Numbered from the stretch's first letter, positions 50,493 through 58,922 are shown. The stretch: 64,000 bases of DNA from Haloflavibacter putidus (GCF_006546625.1 NZ_VIAR01000008.1:1-64000); one strand, 5' to 3'. Notes: a model not told the origin generated them from the sequence alone. Numbers and translations: made by a program.

Positions 50493-50674
50493 TAATTACA
50501 ATTGTTCGTGACAAAAAATAATTTCAAAGGAGTGATAATTAACAAAAAGCATTTTTACGGAAATTTTATCAAGCTGATTATCAGCGCTTAAAAACATATA
50601 GGTGAATGTAGTTAAAAATTTAGGCGAGTGATAAAAAATATAATAAATAATATAAGTGCAGTGTGACAATTACT
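50493..50674. other. Spacer with a short palindrome
   Basis: No gene. GCTGAT/ATCAGC (50573-50578, 50580-50585) forms a tight inverted repeat. The only TTTACGGAA word of the whole element lies at 50554-50562. Confidence 0.35.
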
Positions 50675-52258
50675 ATGGCTAACTTAAATAAATATGATTC
50701 GTTTATTTTAAAAAAACTTGATAATAAAGAGATAAAAGTAAGTAGTGAATTATGCAAGCTTTTAGAAGATCATTTTAAAATTCAAAACAGTTACGCTCGT
50801 AAATTAGTACAGCGCGCAACTCAAAAAGGAATAATAATTTCTTCAACACCTTTAACTTTTGGTAAGGGGCAATACGCTTATTGTAAGCCTTCCACAAATT
50901 TTACGAAAGATAGAATAAAATCAGTTTGTAGTAATTATAGACCATCATTATATCGTTTACTTGTGGGCTTAGATATAAATGAGGGCATTTTATCATATTA
51001 CGAAGCATTAAAAATTACTGCCTCACCACTTACCAAAGGATTTTCCAAAGTTGATTATCTAGATGATTTGATATCAGTGTTATTAGATTTTGATATAGTT
51101 TATATTAGAGTAGATAAAAATTTAGTAAAGTACATTATTTTAAAAAATAAGAATGATGATGAAGAAAATTTAATGCAACTGCAATTTGCTAAGATGTCTT
51201 TGGATACGGCTTTTGTAAGAGATATAATAGATTGGTTGATAAAATCTAATTTGATAGATAATAAGAACATTATTTATAGGAATAAAAATAACCCATCAAA
51301 AGGAGCTAAACATAATAACTTAATTTGGGATGCATTTGGGTATACGAAAACAACAGGTTTAAATCCATCGCTAGCTATAGAATCGAATGTGCCAGCTAAA
51401 CAAACTTTAGTTGTATTAGATATTTTATTAAGTAGAGATTATGAACAAATTGATTTAGATGGTTTCTTAAAACGTATTCAAATAAACCTAAATTCAGTTT
51501 CAGAGGGGAAACGAAAAGTAATACCCATAATTGTCTATAGAAATTGCAAAAGCTCAATTCTAAATAAGATTAAAAGTCTCGGTTTTTTGAGTTATGACAT
51601 TGGTTCAATTTATGGCTCCAATATTTTCAGTGTTTTAGAAAATTTATCTAAACTTCAAATTAATAAGAAGTTGTTGGAGGAAGATGATTTTGAAAGAATC
51701 ATTAAAGATACTTTAGAAACTATTGATATTTCTGGCCAAGGTATCCAACTAAAAGCATTAAAAGGCACTTTGTTTGAAATTATGATGTATCAAGTTTTAA
51801 AACATCAATATCCTAATGCTGAAATACTTCCTAATTTCTATTATTCGAGAATAAATAAAAATTATGTTAAAGAAGGTTATGAATATGATTTTATAATAAA
51901 ATCTTCAAACCCAAAAGAAATTATAGTGGTTGAGGTTAAAGGGTATAAATCAACTTATGAAATACAAATCGGTGATTACAAAACAAAATATACAACAAAT
52001 TGGTTCTTCAAGAGAACTTTACCATTCGTCAAAAAAAGATTTGAAACAGAGTTAAGAAACGATTATAAATTCAGGGCTTGTTATATTGCATCTTGTAATT
52101 TTAGCGAAGAAGCAATAGAAGATTTAGAGAAATTAAATAGAGGTAGTTTTAAGCCTAAAAAAATGGATATGTATTACGACAGAAAAAAGCTACTTGGTTT
52201 TCTCTTAGATAATGACTTTAAAAATTTAGAGTCTATAATAAATAAATTCTACGCTTAA
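50675..52258 (+). CDS. PD-(D/E)xK nuclease-like protein with winged-helix-like N-terminus
   Basis: A 527-residue protein; ATG 50675 is preferred to the GTG at 50663. Residues about 1-75 look like a winged helix (ELCKLLEDHFKIQNSYARKLVQRATQKGIII). The C-terminal part holds a restriction-type core: Asp405 in YEYDFII, Glu420-Val-Lys422 in VVEVKGYK, preceded by the helix LFEIMMYQVLKHQYP. A further segment (around 185-330) is unassigned. It has its own 182-nt upstream region, so it may be a stand-alone defence gene rather than part of the methyltransferase cassette. Confidence 0.68.
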   Translation: MANLNKYDSFILKKLDNKEIKVSSELCKLLEDHFKIQNSYARKLVQRATQKGIIISSTPLTFGKGQYAYCKPSTNFTKDRIKSVCSNYRPSLYRLLVGLDINEGILSYYEALKITASPLTKGFSKVDYLDDLISVLLDFDIVYIRVDKNLVKYIILKNKNDDEENLMQLQFAKMSLDTAFVRDIIDWLIKSNLIDNKNIIYRNKNNPSKGAKHNNLIWDAFGYTKTTGLNPSLAIESNVPAKQTLVVLDILLSRDYEQIDLDGFLKRIQINLNSVSEGKRKVIPIIVYRNCKSSILNKIKSLGFLSYDIGSIYGSNIFSVLENLSKLQINKKLLEEDDFERIIKDTLETIDISGQGIQLKALKGTLFEIMMYQVLKHQYPNAEILPNFYYSRINKNYVKEGYEYDFIIKSSNPKEIIVVEVKGYKSTYEIQIGDYKTKYTTNWFFKRTLPFVKKRFETELRNDYKFRACYIASCNFSEEAIEDLEKLNRGSFKPKKMDMYYDRKKLLGFLLDNDFKNLESIINKFYA

Positions 52259-52359
52259 TAAACTTTATTCTCCCCAAGCAAATAAGTATAACTTCCATTG
52301 CATTACAGCTATACCTATTTTGCTTTCCGCGCAGTAAAAGCTATAATACTTTCATTACA

Positions 52360-52497
52360 TTACAGTATTACAGCCATTACTTTTTGCCTTTGCGCTTTTT
52401 CAAATCCGTTTTCAAAAGTATAATTATAACTCAAATCCATAATACGTGGCAGGTAATAAGGTGTGCCTCCGTCATTCTGTTTTGTTTCATAATACAT
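52360..52497 (-). pseudogene. Decayed protein fragment
   Basis: A 45-codon frame starting MYYETKQNDGGTPYYL and ending RQKVMAVIL has natural protein composition. Just upstream, KVGFIDDLK reads in a different frame, and one shift would join it to DLAAMYYE. Probably the C-terminal remnant of a lost gene, family not recognised. A functional small protein is less likely. Confidence 0.35.
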
Positions 52498-53528
52498 AGC
52501 TGCAAGGTCTTTAAATCATCAATAAAACCCACCTTAAAATAGCTTATACAATACATTTTTAGCATACAACATAATAAACCTTGCATCTACCATTCATACG
52601 CTTTTTACGCCTTCCGTCCTCAGGCTTCAAAAGCTATTCATTTGTAGTATTACACACACGCCATTCCTACAGCACCCGCAGCTACTCTTGCACCCAAACC
52701 CATAAAGATATGCTACGCAAGTATATAAGTTGGGTGCAACCGCTGCTTATTAATGTGCGAGCCTGCGATCACAACGGGCTAATAGGTTTGTCACAGTAAT
52801 TGAAACATCCATATTTGCATAAAGCTTATTTGTTTTACTCCCGATGCTCGTAAAAAAACAAGCCTTATTGCAAACCGCGCAAAAGAGCTGATTTTACACT
52901 TCATTACAAGCACTTCGCCCTGCACTAACCAATAGGTAAATATATCATTATAGTTATGTTTAATAAGGCAAATAAACAGGATAAAAATTCATTTCAAATC
53001 GTGCAAGCTCCGATGCTTTTCATTCCGTTGCAAAACAGCCCTTTCCTTCCCCAACAGATTCAATTACTGCGCCAAACCAGTGTAAACATAGCACTAGCGG
53101 TATTACATACCTCTAGCTAGTACACCCGTTGTTCAACTCGCAGTCGGCTCGCGCCTTTAGATTACCTGCCGAATGATAATAAGGTCTTATAAAAATTGAT
53201 GATTATTAATCCAGTTAAATTATATAACAATCTCAAACATAAAGCAAAGGTACAGGCGTGCGGATGCGAGAGCCACAAGGGTACGCTTTCGCCTGTTGAG
53301 CAAAAATCTCCACCCTTACGGGTAGTATTTTCACTCACAGCCCTTGCACCAATCGCACCGTTCCTGTGTAAACGGCAATATGTTTAATATTTTATATACA
53401 GCTCACATCTGCAACTGGTGGTTGCACGTGGGCACACGTTCAAAAGGCAATCCTTTTGGCATAAATGTAAATTATAAAGGCTATAAAGAGCTTTCAATAC
53501 GCATTTTTTGGCTAGAAGTTTGCCTTTC

Positions 53529-53559
53529 AGAGCTCCCATTTTAGGGGGCTCTTTTTTTT
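53529..53559 (+). terminator. Strong terminator ending the structured region
   Basis: AGAGCTCCC (53529-53537) pairs with GGGGGCTCT (53544-53552, one G-T pair), followed by a T-run. There is no ORF that it obviously terminates, which argues for an RNA transcript from the preceding region. Confidence 0.8.
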
Positions 53560-53795
53560 AATCTATTAAAAACCTTGAATTAATCAATTTGCATTATTTC
53601 TATCTTAACTTCCTCCTAAACTCTAAATAGCAATTTTTAAGTGAAATGACTTCTGATGAGACATAATGCCAATAGCAACCAAGAATAAACGAAAAAGACT
53701 CTTTATGCCGATATTTGCAAATAAGTATTCTAAGCCGAATTTTCTCCGTACCAACTCCTAATTAAATGCGTATTAACCTAAAAATTATAAATAAA

Positions 53796-54437
53796 ATGGG
53801 AAAAATTAATCAAGGAATTCTAGGTGGATTATCTGGAAAGGTCGGAAATGTAATTGGTGGTAGCTGGAAGGGCATCGATTACTTAAGAATTAAGCCATCT
53901 AGTGTAGCAAACCCGCGAACTAAGGGGCAAGTTAATCAACGTACAAAATTTGCGGTTACACTTCAGTTTTTACAAGCGGTAAAACCTTTCATCAAGGTCG
54001 GTTATAAAAAATTAGCCATAAAAAAAACAGAATTCAATGCTGCAATGTCATTTATTTTAAATAATGCGATTACAGGGATTGAGCCAAATTTTGAAATTGA
54101 TTATCAGAATGCTAAATTAAGTAGGGGTGCTTTATCTGAACCACTAAATGCGGCAACAGACCTGACTGTTCCAGGGCAAATTACATTTAACTGGGATGAT
54201 AACTCGGCTGAAGGTAATGCGAATGAAAACGATAAAGCGATGCTTTTAGCTTATAACCCTTTGAAACGCGAGTCAATTTCGCTCTTAAATGGTGCTCAGA
54301 GGGATGCAGGTGCAGAAATAATCACTATACCATCATCTTACTCAGGAGATGATTTGGAGCTGTTTATGGCTTTTATCTCAGAGGATGAAACAGAATTATC
54401 CAACAGTATATATTTAGGGTCTGGTACGGCTGCTTAG
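53796..54437 (+). CDS. DUF6266 family protein
   Basis: A 213-residue protein of a Bacteroidota-specific family. Recognised by the Gly-rich start MGKINQGILGGLSGKVGNV and IKPSSVANPRTKGQ. ATG 53796 is chosen because the family begins MGKI; an upstream ATG at 53766 adds ten unmatched residues. The remainder is beta-rich with a likely Ig-like domain (about 115-213) and no signal peptide. Last gene before the right attachment site, with its own terminator. Function unknown. Confidence 0.82.
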   Translation: MGKINQGILGGLSGKVGNVIGGSWKGIDYLRIKPSSVANPRTKGQVNQRTKFAVTLQFLQAVKPFIKVGYKKLAIKKTEFNAAMSFILNNAITGIEPNFEIDYQNAKLSRGALSEPLNAATDLTVPGQITFNWDDNSAEGNANENDKAMLLAYNPLKRESISLLNGAQRDAGAEIITIPSSYSGDDLELFMAFISEDETELSNSIYLGSGTAA

Positions 54438-54458
54438 GAAAAAAATATATACTGCTTT

Positions 54459-54488
54459 AACCGCTTCAAATTGGAGCGGTTTTTTTTG
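54459..54488 (+). terminator. Intrinsic terminator of the DUF6266 gene
   Basis: AACCGCT (54459-54465) pairs with AGCGGTT (54475-54481), extended by two more pairs, then seven Ts. Confidence 0.85.
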
Positions 54489-54493
54489 CTCTT

Positions 54494-54514
54494 AATTGTA
54501 CCCTTAATTGTACC
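54494..54514. repeat. Integrase arm-type repeats, right
   Basis: AATTGTACCC (54494-54503) and AATTGTACC (54506-54514), spaced by 12 bp, match the left pair at 37762-37782. Confidence 0.6.
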
Positions 54515-54562
54515 TTCATTAAAAAAAGATAGTATAAAATATTCCCAAAAAACCCTCAAAAG

Positions 54563-54631
54563 TCAAGTATAGTAGGGCTTAAAACAAAAAACCCCGATCA
54601 AAAGATCGAGGTTTTGCGGTGGTGCCTCCAG
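54563..54631. repeat. attR: tRNA-Phe 3' end and element-supplied terminator
   Basis: Counterpart of 37566-37633. The 14-bp identity GGTGGTGCCTCCAG is at 54618-54631, inside the tRNA acceptor/T arm. Differences from attL include the base after ACC in the tRNA tail (CCG here, CCA in attL). Confidence 0.85.
54584..54615 (-). terminator. tRNA-Phe terminator
   Basis: On the minus strand AACCTCGATC (54613-54604) pairs with GATCGGGGTT (54599-54590, one G-U pair) over a TTTT loop, followed by a T-run. A near copy is at attL. Confidence 0.8.
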
Positions 54632-54692
54632 GAATCGAACCAGGGACACAAGGATTTTCAGTCCTTTGCTCTACCAACTGAGCTAAGGCACC
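54620..54692 (-). tRNA. tRNA-Phe (GAA)
   Basis: The minus strand folds as a full cloverleaf. The acceptor stem GGTGCCT (54692-54686) pairs with AGGCACC (54627-54621), with discriminator A at 54620. The D-loop is AGCTCAGTTGGTAGAGC, the anticodon loop CTGAAAA gives GAA, and the T arm is CTGGTTCGATTCCTGG-like. The tail is CCG, so the terminal CCA is not fully encoded. It is the integration site of the 17-kb element. Confidence 0.97.
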
Positions 54693-54793
54693 AGTGCTTG
54701 TAAGCGGAGGCAAATATATATTCATTTTTACAATTGCACAAACAAAATTTAAAAAAATCCTATTTTGTATGTTTGTAAAATTAAAATTAACCT

Positions 54794-55528
54794 ATGAATT
54801 TGATTATAGATATTGGTAATACTTTTACCAAAATAGCTGTTTTTCAGGAGGCTACATTGCTCCAAAAACAACAAGCAATTACTGCGGATACAACACGATT
54901 AATTAAAGAGGTTTTACAAAACTTCCCAAAAATAGAACGTTCTATTTTGGCAGCGGTGGCAGATGTTTCACAAAGTACACTAGAAGTGCTCCAAAAAAAT
55001 ACCAAATTACTTTTATTGAATGCGCAAACTAAGGTTCCCTTCGCAAACAATTACCACAGCCAAGGTAGTTTGGGTATAGATAGAATTGCATTGGCAGCGG
55101 CGAGCGTTGCACAATTTCCGAAAAGAAACGTTTTGGTGATAGATGCCGGTACTTGTATTACATACGATCTAATTGAAAAAGATGCTATTTATCAAGGCGG
55201 TTCGATATCGCCAGGAATAAAAATGAGATACCTAGCTTTGCATAATTTTACGGCCAAGTTGCCGTTGTTAAATAAAGAAACTTTTGAGGTAAATAATTTT
55301 CCTGCAAAAACTACGGTAGAAAACATTCATCTTGGAGTAGTGCAAGGGGTTATTTTTGAAATTGATGGTTTTATTAATCAGTATAAAAATCAATTTTCTA
55401 ATTTAACAGTAATTTTTACAGGAGGAGACGCCGAATTTTTGTCTAAGAAGGTAAAAAATAGCATATTTGTGCCGCAAAATTTTCTATTACAAGGCTTAAA
55501 CCACATTTTAGAATATAACAACATTTAA
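54794..55528 (+). CDS. coaX: Type III pantothenate kinase
   Basis: First step of CoA synthesis, phosphorylating pantothenate. 244 residues of the ASKHA fold: MNLIIDIGNTFTK (phosphate-1 loop), GSLGIDRIAL, VLVIDAGTCITYDL (phosphate-2) and FTGGDAEFL (adenosine). The length is normal. The stop overlaps the next start by one base (TAATG), so it leads an operon with the membrane protein genes. Candidate -7 boxes TATTTTG and TATGTTTG lie at 54761-54775. Confidence 0.95.
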   Translation: MNLIIDIGNTFTKIAVFQEATLLQKQQAITADTTRLIKEVLQNFPKIERSILAAVADVSQSTLEVLQKNTKLLLLNAQTKVPFANNYHSQGSLGIDRIALAAASVAQFPKRNVLVIDAGTCITYDLIEKDAIYQGGSISPGIKMRYLALHNFTAKLPLLNKETFEVNNFPAKTTVENIHLGVVQGVIFEIDGFINQYKNQFSNLTVIFTGGDAEFLSKKVKNSIFVPQNFLLQGLNHILEYNNI

Positions 55529-56766
55529 TGGTCAAAAAATTTTTTATAGCGTTATTGCTCTCTATGCCAATGCTATTTCACGGTCAGGAAATTATTTCTT
55601 CTCCTTATTCTTATTTTGGAATAGGACTTAAAAGTTTTAAAGGAACCGCAGAAAATCGTTCTATGGGAGGTTTGAGTATAGCCTCAGATAGTATACATAT
55701 GAACTTGCAAAACCCTGCGGGATACGGTGCTTTAAAACTTACCACCTACACGCTGGGGGCAAGTTATAGCGAAACAAAAGTAGAAAACGATGAGGCTTCA
55801 GATAAGGTTTCTAATACTTCTATAGATTATTTAGGAATTGGAATTCCGGCCGGTAAATTAGGTTTTGGCCTTGGTTTGGTGCCTTATTCTGCAGTTGGTT
55901 ATGAATTACAAAACGAATCTGAAACCAGTTTAAATAGATTTACTGGTCGTGGCGGACTTAATAAATTGTTTTTAGCTGCCGGATATCAGCTAAACAAGCA
56001 ATTTAGAATTGGAGTAGAAGGAAGTTATAATTTTGGAAATATTCAGAATAAAAGCCTCTTTTTTCAAGAAAACGTACAATTTGGGACACGCGAAATTAAT
56101 CGCTCAGATTTAAGTGGTTTTAAAGTAAATTTTGGTGTGCAATACGAAAAGATGCTTAGTGATAAACTACAGTTAACCGGATCTTTAAATTATGCTCCGG
56201 CAACTAAGTTAACTTCAGAAAATACACGAGAGCTTGCTGCAATAACCGTTGTTAACGATCAAGAATTAGTTTCGGACACCCAAGAAGTTATTTTGGCAGA
56301 TACTAATTTTGATTTGCCGTCAGAGTTTGGAATAGGGGCAGGAATAGGAGAACCAAAGCATTGGTTTGCCGGTTTAGAATACCAACGTTTAGGAACAAGT
56401 AACTTTACCAACCGTTCTTTCACCCTAGATAATGTGCGTTTTGAAGATGCTGCAAGTTATAAATTAGGAGGCTATTATATTCCAGATTTCAATGATATTA
56501 CCAGTTACTTTAAACGCGTGGTATACAGGGCAGGAGCGCGTTATCAAGAGACCGGCTTAGTAGTTAACAACGAAGCCATAAATGAGTTTGGCATATCTTT
56601 TGGAGCTGGATTACCGGCAGGAAATATGTTAACCAATGTAAACCTTGGTTTTGAAATTGGAAAACGAGGAACTAAAACTGCTAACTTGATAGAAGAAAAC
56701 TTTTTCAATGTTTTTATAAGTTTATCGCTTAACGACAAATGGTTCCAAAAAAGAAAGTTTAATTAA
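55528..56766 (+). CDS. Outer-membrane beta-barrel protein
   Basis: A 412-residue exported protein with a signal peptide ending HGQE (about residue 20). SSPYSYFGIGL, RSMGGLSIA and NPAGYGALKLTTYTLGASY are typical of flavobacterial transport-like barrels, with alternating aromatic strands throughout and a final WFQKRKF. Substrate unknown. It is translationally coupled to coaX, with the TPR protein 18 nt downstream. Confidence 0.78.
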   Translation: MVKKFFIALLLSMPMLFHGQEIISSPYSYFGIGLKSFKGTAENRSMGGLSIASDSIHMNLQNPAGYGALKLTTYTLGASYSETKVENDEASDKVSNTSIDYLGIGIPAGKLGFGLGLVPYSAVGYELQNESETSLNRFTGRGGLNKLFLAAGYQLNKQFRIGVEGSYNFGNIQNKSLFFQENVQFGTREINRSDLSGFKVNFGVQYEKMLSDKLQLTGSLNYAPATKLTSENTRELAAITVVNDQELVSDTQEVILADTNFDLPSEFGIGAGIGEPKHWFAGLEYQRLGTSNFTNRSFTLDNVRFEDAASYKLGGYYIPDFNDITSYFKRVVYRAGARYQETGLVVNNEAINEFGISFGAGLPAGNMLTNVNLGFEIGKRGTKTANLIEENFFNVFISLSLNDKWFQKRKFN

Positions 56767-56784
56767 TTTACATTATACCTAACT

Positions 56785-58158
56785 ATGAAAACTAAATTTT
56801 TAATACTACTTACCGGAGTGTTTTTAAGTGCTGGAGTCTTAAATGCGCAGCAAGTCGACTGTAATACAGAGCTTTCACTTTTTTCGCAAAGCGCTAAGAT
56901 AAAAGATTATAAAACAGCAAAACCACATTATGATAAGTTAATACAAAATTGCCCAGATTCGCATATGGCAATTTACCAATATGGTGAGCGTATGTTTAAA
57001 GGTCTTTTAAAAAAGGGTGACGAAGCTAAAAAAGAAGCTTACGCAAAAGGTCTTATTGAAAATCATAAAAAACGCTTAGAGTATTTTCCTGCAAAAACAA
57101 AAAAAGGAGAAACTTACGCAGATATTGCACAGGTAATGTATGATAATAAAATTGGTACAAAAGAAGAGCAATACCAAGCTTTTGATAAAGCCTGGAAAGC
57201 AGATAAAGACTCTTTTAACAGTCCAAAAGCTTTGTATACGTACTTTTCTTTGTTGGTAGATTTGCAAGATGAAGGTGAAAAAGACTTAAAAGAGGTTTTC
57301 TTAAAATATGACGAATTAATTCAGAAAATAGAAAATCAAGAAATTGTTCGTGCAGAAGAAGCGCAACCTTTAATTGAAAAGCAGGAAATGAACGAAGAGT
57401 TAACTTCTGCTGAAAAACGCGTACTTAAAAACTCAGAGATTTACCTTACCAACTTCAGTAAAATTAAAGGAGGTATAAACCAGAAATTAGGTGAGCGTGC
57501 AGATTGCGAAAACTTAATTCCGCTTTATAACAAAGACTTTGACGAAAACAAAAACGATGTAGATTGGTTAAAACGTGCTGCGGCGAGACTTTCTGCAAAA
57601 GAATGTACAAAAGACCCGTTGTTCTTTAAATTGGTAGAAGCTTTACACCAAAAAGAACCTTCTGCAAAATCTGCTTTGTATCTTGGTCAATTAGCGTCTA
57701 AAGACGGTAATGCTTCTAAAGCTTTAGAGTATTATAACCAGTCTGCAGAGTTAGAAGATAACAATTTAGATAAAGCAAGGGTTTATAAAATGATAGCTGG
57801 TAATTATAAGAGCAGAGGTCAATATTCTTCTGCAAGAAAATATTATCGTAGAGCTTTAAAAGCGCAACCATCTTTGGGTAGTGCCTATTTGCAAATAGCT
57901 AGTATGTATGCAAAAAGTGCTAACGACTGTGGTGATAATATTTTTGAAAAAAGAGCGGTATATTGGTTAGCGGCAGATTATGCCAGAAGAGCTGGTCGTG
58001 TAAATCCTGCTATTAAAAGTTCTGCAGATCAGGCAGCCAATAGTTATATGGGTCGTGCCCCGCAAAAATCAGATATTTTTCAATACGATTATAAACCCGG
58101 TTCTAGAATTAACATCGGGTGTTGGATAGGAGAGAGCGTTACCGTTCCTTCTTTATAA
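56785..58158 (+). CDS. Exported tetratricopeptide-repeat protein
   Basis: A 457-residue protein with a signal peptide (MKTKFLILLTGVFLSAG, ending NAQQ) and TPR motifs, clearest at ASKALEYYNQSAELEDNNLDKARVY and YSSARKYYRRALKAQPSLGSAYLQIA in the last third. It is rich in Lys and Glu helices. Probably a periplasmic scaffold. Its place between the barrel gene and lptC suggests a role in envelope assembly, but this is inferred from context. Confidence 0.8.
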   Translation: MKTKFLILLTGVFLSAGVLNAQQVDCNTELSLFSQSAKIKDYKTAKPHYDKLIQNCPDSHMAIYQYGERMFKGLLKKGDEAKKEAYAKGLIENHKKRLEYFPAKTKKGETYADIAQVMYDNKIGTKEEQYQAFDKAWKADKDSFNSPKALYTYFSLLVDLQDEGEKDLKEVFLKYDELIQKIENQEIVRAEEAQPLIEKQEMNEELTSAEKRVLKNSEIYLTNFSKIKGGINQKLGERADCENLIPLYNKDFDENKNDVDWLKRAAARLSAKECTKDPLFFKLVEALHQKEPSAKSALYLGQLASKDGNASKALEYYNQSAELEDNNLDKARVYKMIAGNYKSRGQYSSARKYYRRALKAQPSLGSAYLQIASMYAKSANDCGDNIFEKRAVYWLAADYARRAGRVNPAIKSSADQAANSYMGRAPQKSDIFQYDYKPGSRINIGCWIGESVTVPSL

Positions 58159-58164
58159 GAAAAT

Positions 58165-58731
58165 ATGCAAATAACATATTCTAATATTATTAAAAGCATT
58201 GTTGTAATGATTTTTACAACAATGCTTTTTTCTTGTCAGAACCGTTTAAATCAAGTTAGAAGCTGGGATAAAGATGAGCTGGCCGCACAAACTTCTGGAG
58301 AGGGTATTAATCTTTTTTATACCGATAGCGGAAAAGTTAAAGCCAATTTACGCAGTCCGTTTATGTTAGATTTTAGTAACCAAGAATTTCCTTATCGGGA
58401 ATTTCCAAAAGGGCTAGAAGTAGATTTTTATGGCGAAGACAACAAAAAAAACACTGTAATTGCAGATTATGGTATTGTGTATCAAGAAACCGGCTTGGTA
58501 GATTTGCAAGGAAACGTAGAAATTGTAACTAGTGATAGTACCGTATTACACGCAAAGCAATTATACTGGGACCAAAAACAACAATGGGTTTTTTCTGATA
58601 TAGATTATAGTATAAAAATGAAAAGTGGCGCGTTAAATGAAGGAGAAGGCTTTGACGCCAACGAAAATTTTAATAAATTCAATTCTAGGTCCAATATTGG
58701 AACGCAATATATAGACAACGATAAAAAATGA
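58165..58731 (+). CDS. lptC: LPS export periplasmic protein LptC
   Basis: A 188-residue member of the LPS transport bridge between inner and outer membrane. The N-terminus is a lipoprotein-type signal with Cys24 (MLFSC), as in other Bacteroidota LptC. The beta-jellyroll region has FSNQEFPYREFPKGLEVDFYG, NTVIADYGIVYQETGLVDLQGNVEI and LHAKQLYWDQKQQWVFSD, the OstA/LptC repeat pattern. It begins 6 nt after the TPR gene and overlaps the next gene by 4 nt. Confidence 0.88.
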   Translation: MQITYSNIIKSIVVMIFTTMLFSCQNRLNQVRSWDKDELAAQTSGEGINLFYTDSGKVKANLRSPFMLDFSNQEFPYREFPKGLEVDFYGEDNKKNTVIADYGIVYQETGLVDLQGNVEIVTSDSTVLHAKQLYWDQKQQWVFSDIDYSIKMKSGALNEGEGFDANENFNKFNSRSNIGTQYIDNDKK

Positions 58732-58922
58732 TGAAATTTTATAAGTTTTTTGAATATGCCTATTTGGTAGTAGCCGCATTTTTTACCTACCAAGCCATTG
58801 TAAGTTGGGCAGACCAACGCGGCAGGGCAATTATGTTTGCTGCCTTTGTGGTAGTGGCAATATTTATGTATTTCTTTAAAAGACGTTTCCGTAAAAAAAT
58901 AGAGCAACATAAAGAAAAATAA
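58728..58922 (+). CDS. Small two-helix membrane protein
   Basis: A 64-residue protein with two hydrophobic segments (about 8-25 and 34-51) and a positively charged tail (KRRFRKKIEQHKEK). Its start overlaps lptC by 4 nt and its stop overlaps the CorC-like gene by 1 nt, which supports real translation. Similar small proteins occur between these genes in flavobacteria (from memory). Function unknown. Confidence 0.75.
   Translation: MMKFYKFFEYAYLVVAAFFTYQAIVSWADQRGRAIMFAAFVVVAIFMYFFKRRFRKKIEQHKEK

Larger units (their letters stand above)
52259..53559 (+). ncRNA. Candidate large structured non-coding RNA
   Basis: About 1.3 kb without a convincing plus-strand ORF, richer in G+C words than its neighbours, and ending in a strong terminator. 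It is dense in perfect helices: ACTAGC/GCTAGT enclosing GGTAT/ATACC (53095-53123), ACAGGCG/CGCCTGT (53252-53258, 53290-53296), and three back-to-back hairpins GCAAC/GTTGC, ACGTG/CACGT and CAAAAGG/CCTTTTG between 53411 and 53458. The ORFs found inside have unnatural composition. It could be a large structured RNA of mobile DNA, or a graveyard of decayed genes (a minus-strand fragment is visible at 52360-52497). The 5' end is not defined. Confidence 0.45.
37566..54631. mobile_element. Integrative element in tRNA-Phe, about 17 kb
   Basis: Bounded by imperfect 68/69-bp direct repeats that each contain the last 14 bp of tRNA-Phe and its terminator. The intact tRNA is at the right end. A tyrosine integrase lies next to the left repeat and TTGTACCC arm repeats sit inside both ends. 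Cargo: an unknown protein, two HTH proteins, a polymerase-like protein, an MmeI-like methyltransferase, an AlbA_2 regulator, a helicase, a GIY-YIG nuclease, a PD-(D/E)xK protein, a structured non-coding region and a DUF6266 gene. The backbone decamer CTTTACGGAA is absent from it. No transfer genes, capsid genes or relaxase are seen, so it would need a helper to move between cells. Confidence 0.85.

Noticed and set aside
42347-52258. BREX or class 1 DISARM system
   Set aside because: No PglZ, BrxL, BrxC or DrmA/DrmB-like protein is recognised. Only methyltransferase and helicase are shared with those systems.
52581-53544. ORFs on the plus strand at 52581-52799, 53196-53387 and 53344-53544
   Set aside because: Composition is unlike the other proteins in the window (rich in Cys, His, Ser, Trp, Arg), they fall on perfect hairpins, and they have no recognisable domain. 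Treated as part of the structured non-coding region.
37566-54631. Prophage or conjugative element
   Set aside because: No terminase, capsid, tail, relaxase, coupling protein or type IV secretion gene is visible. Called an integrative element only.
37815-54631. CRISPR array or cas genes in the defence region
   Set aside because: No regularly spaced direct repeats of 20-40 bp are seen, and the helicase has DEFH and no HD domain.
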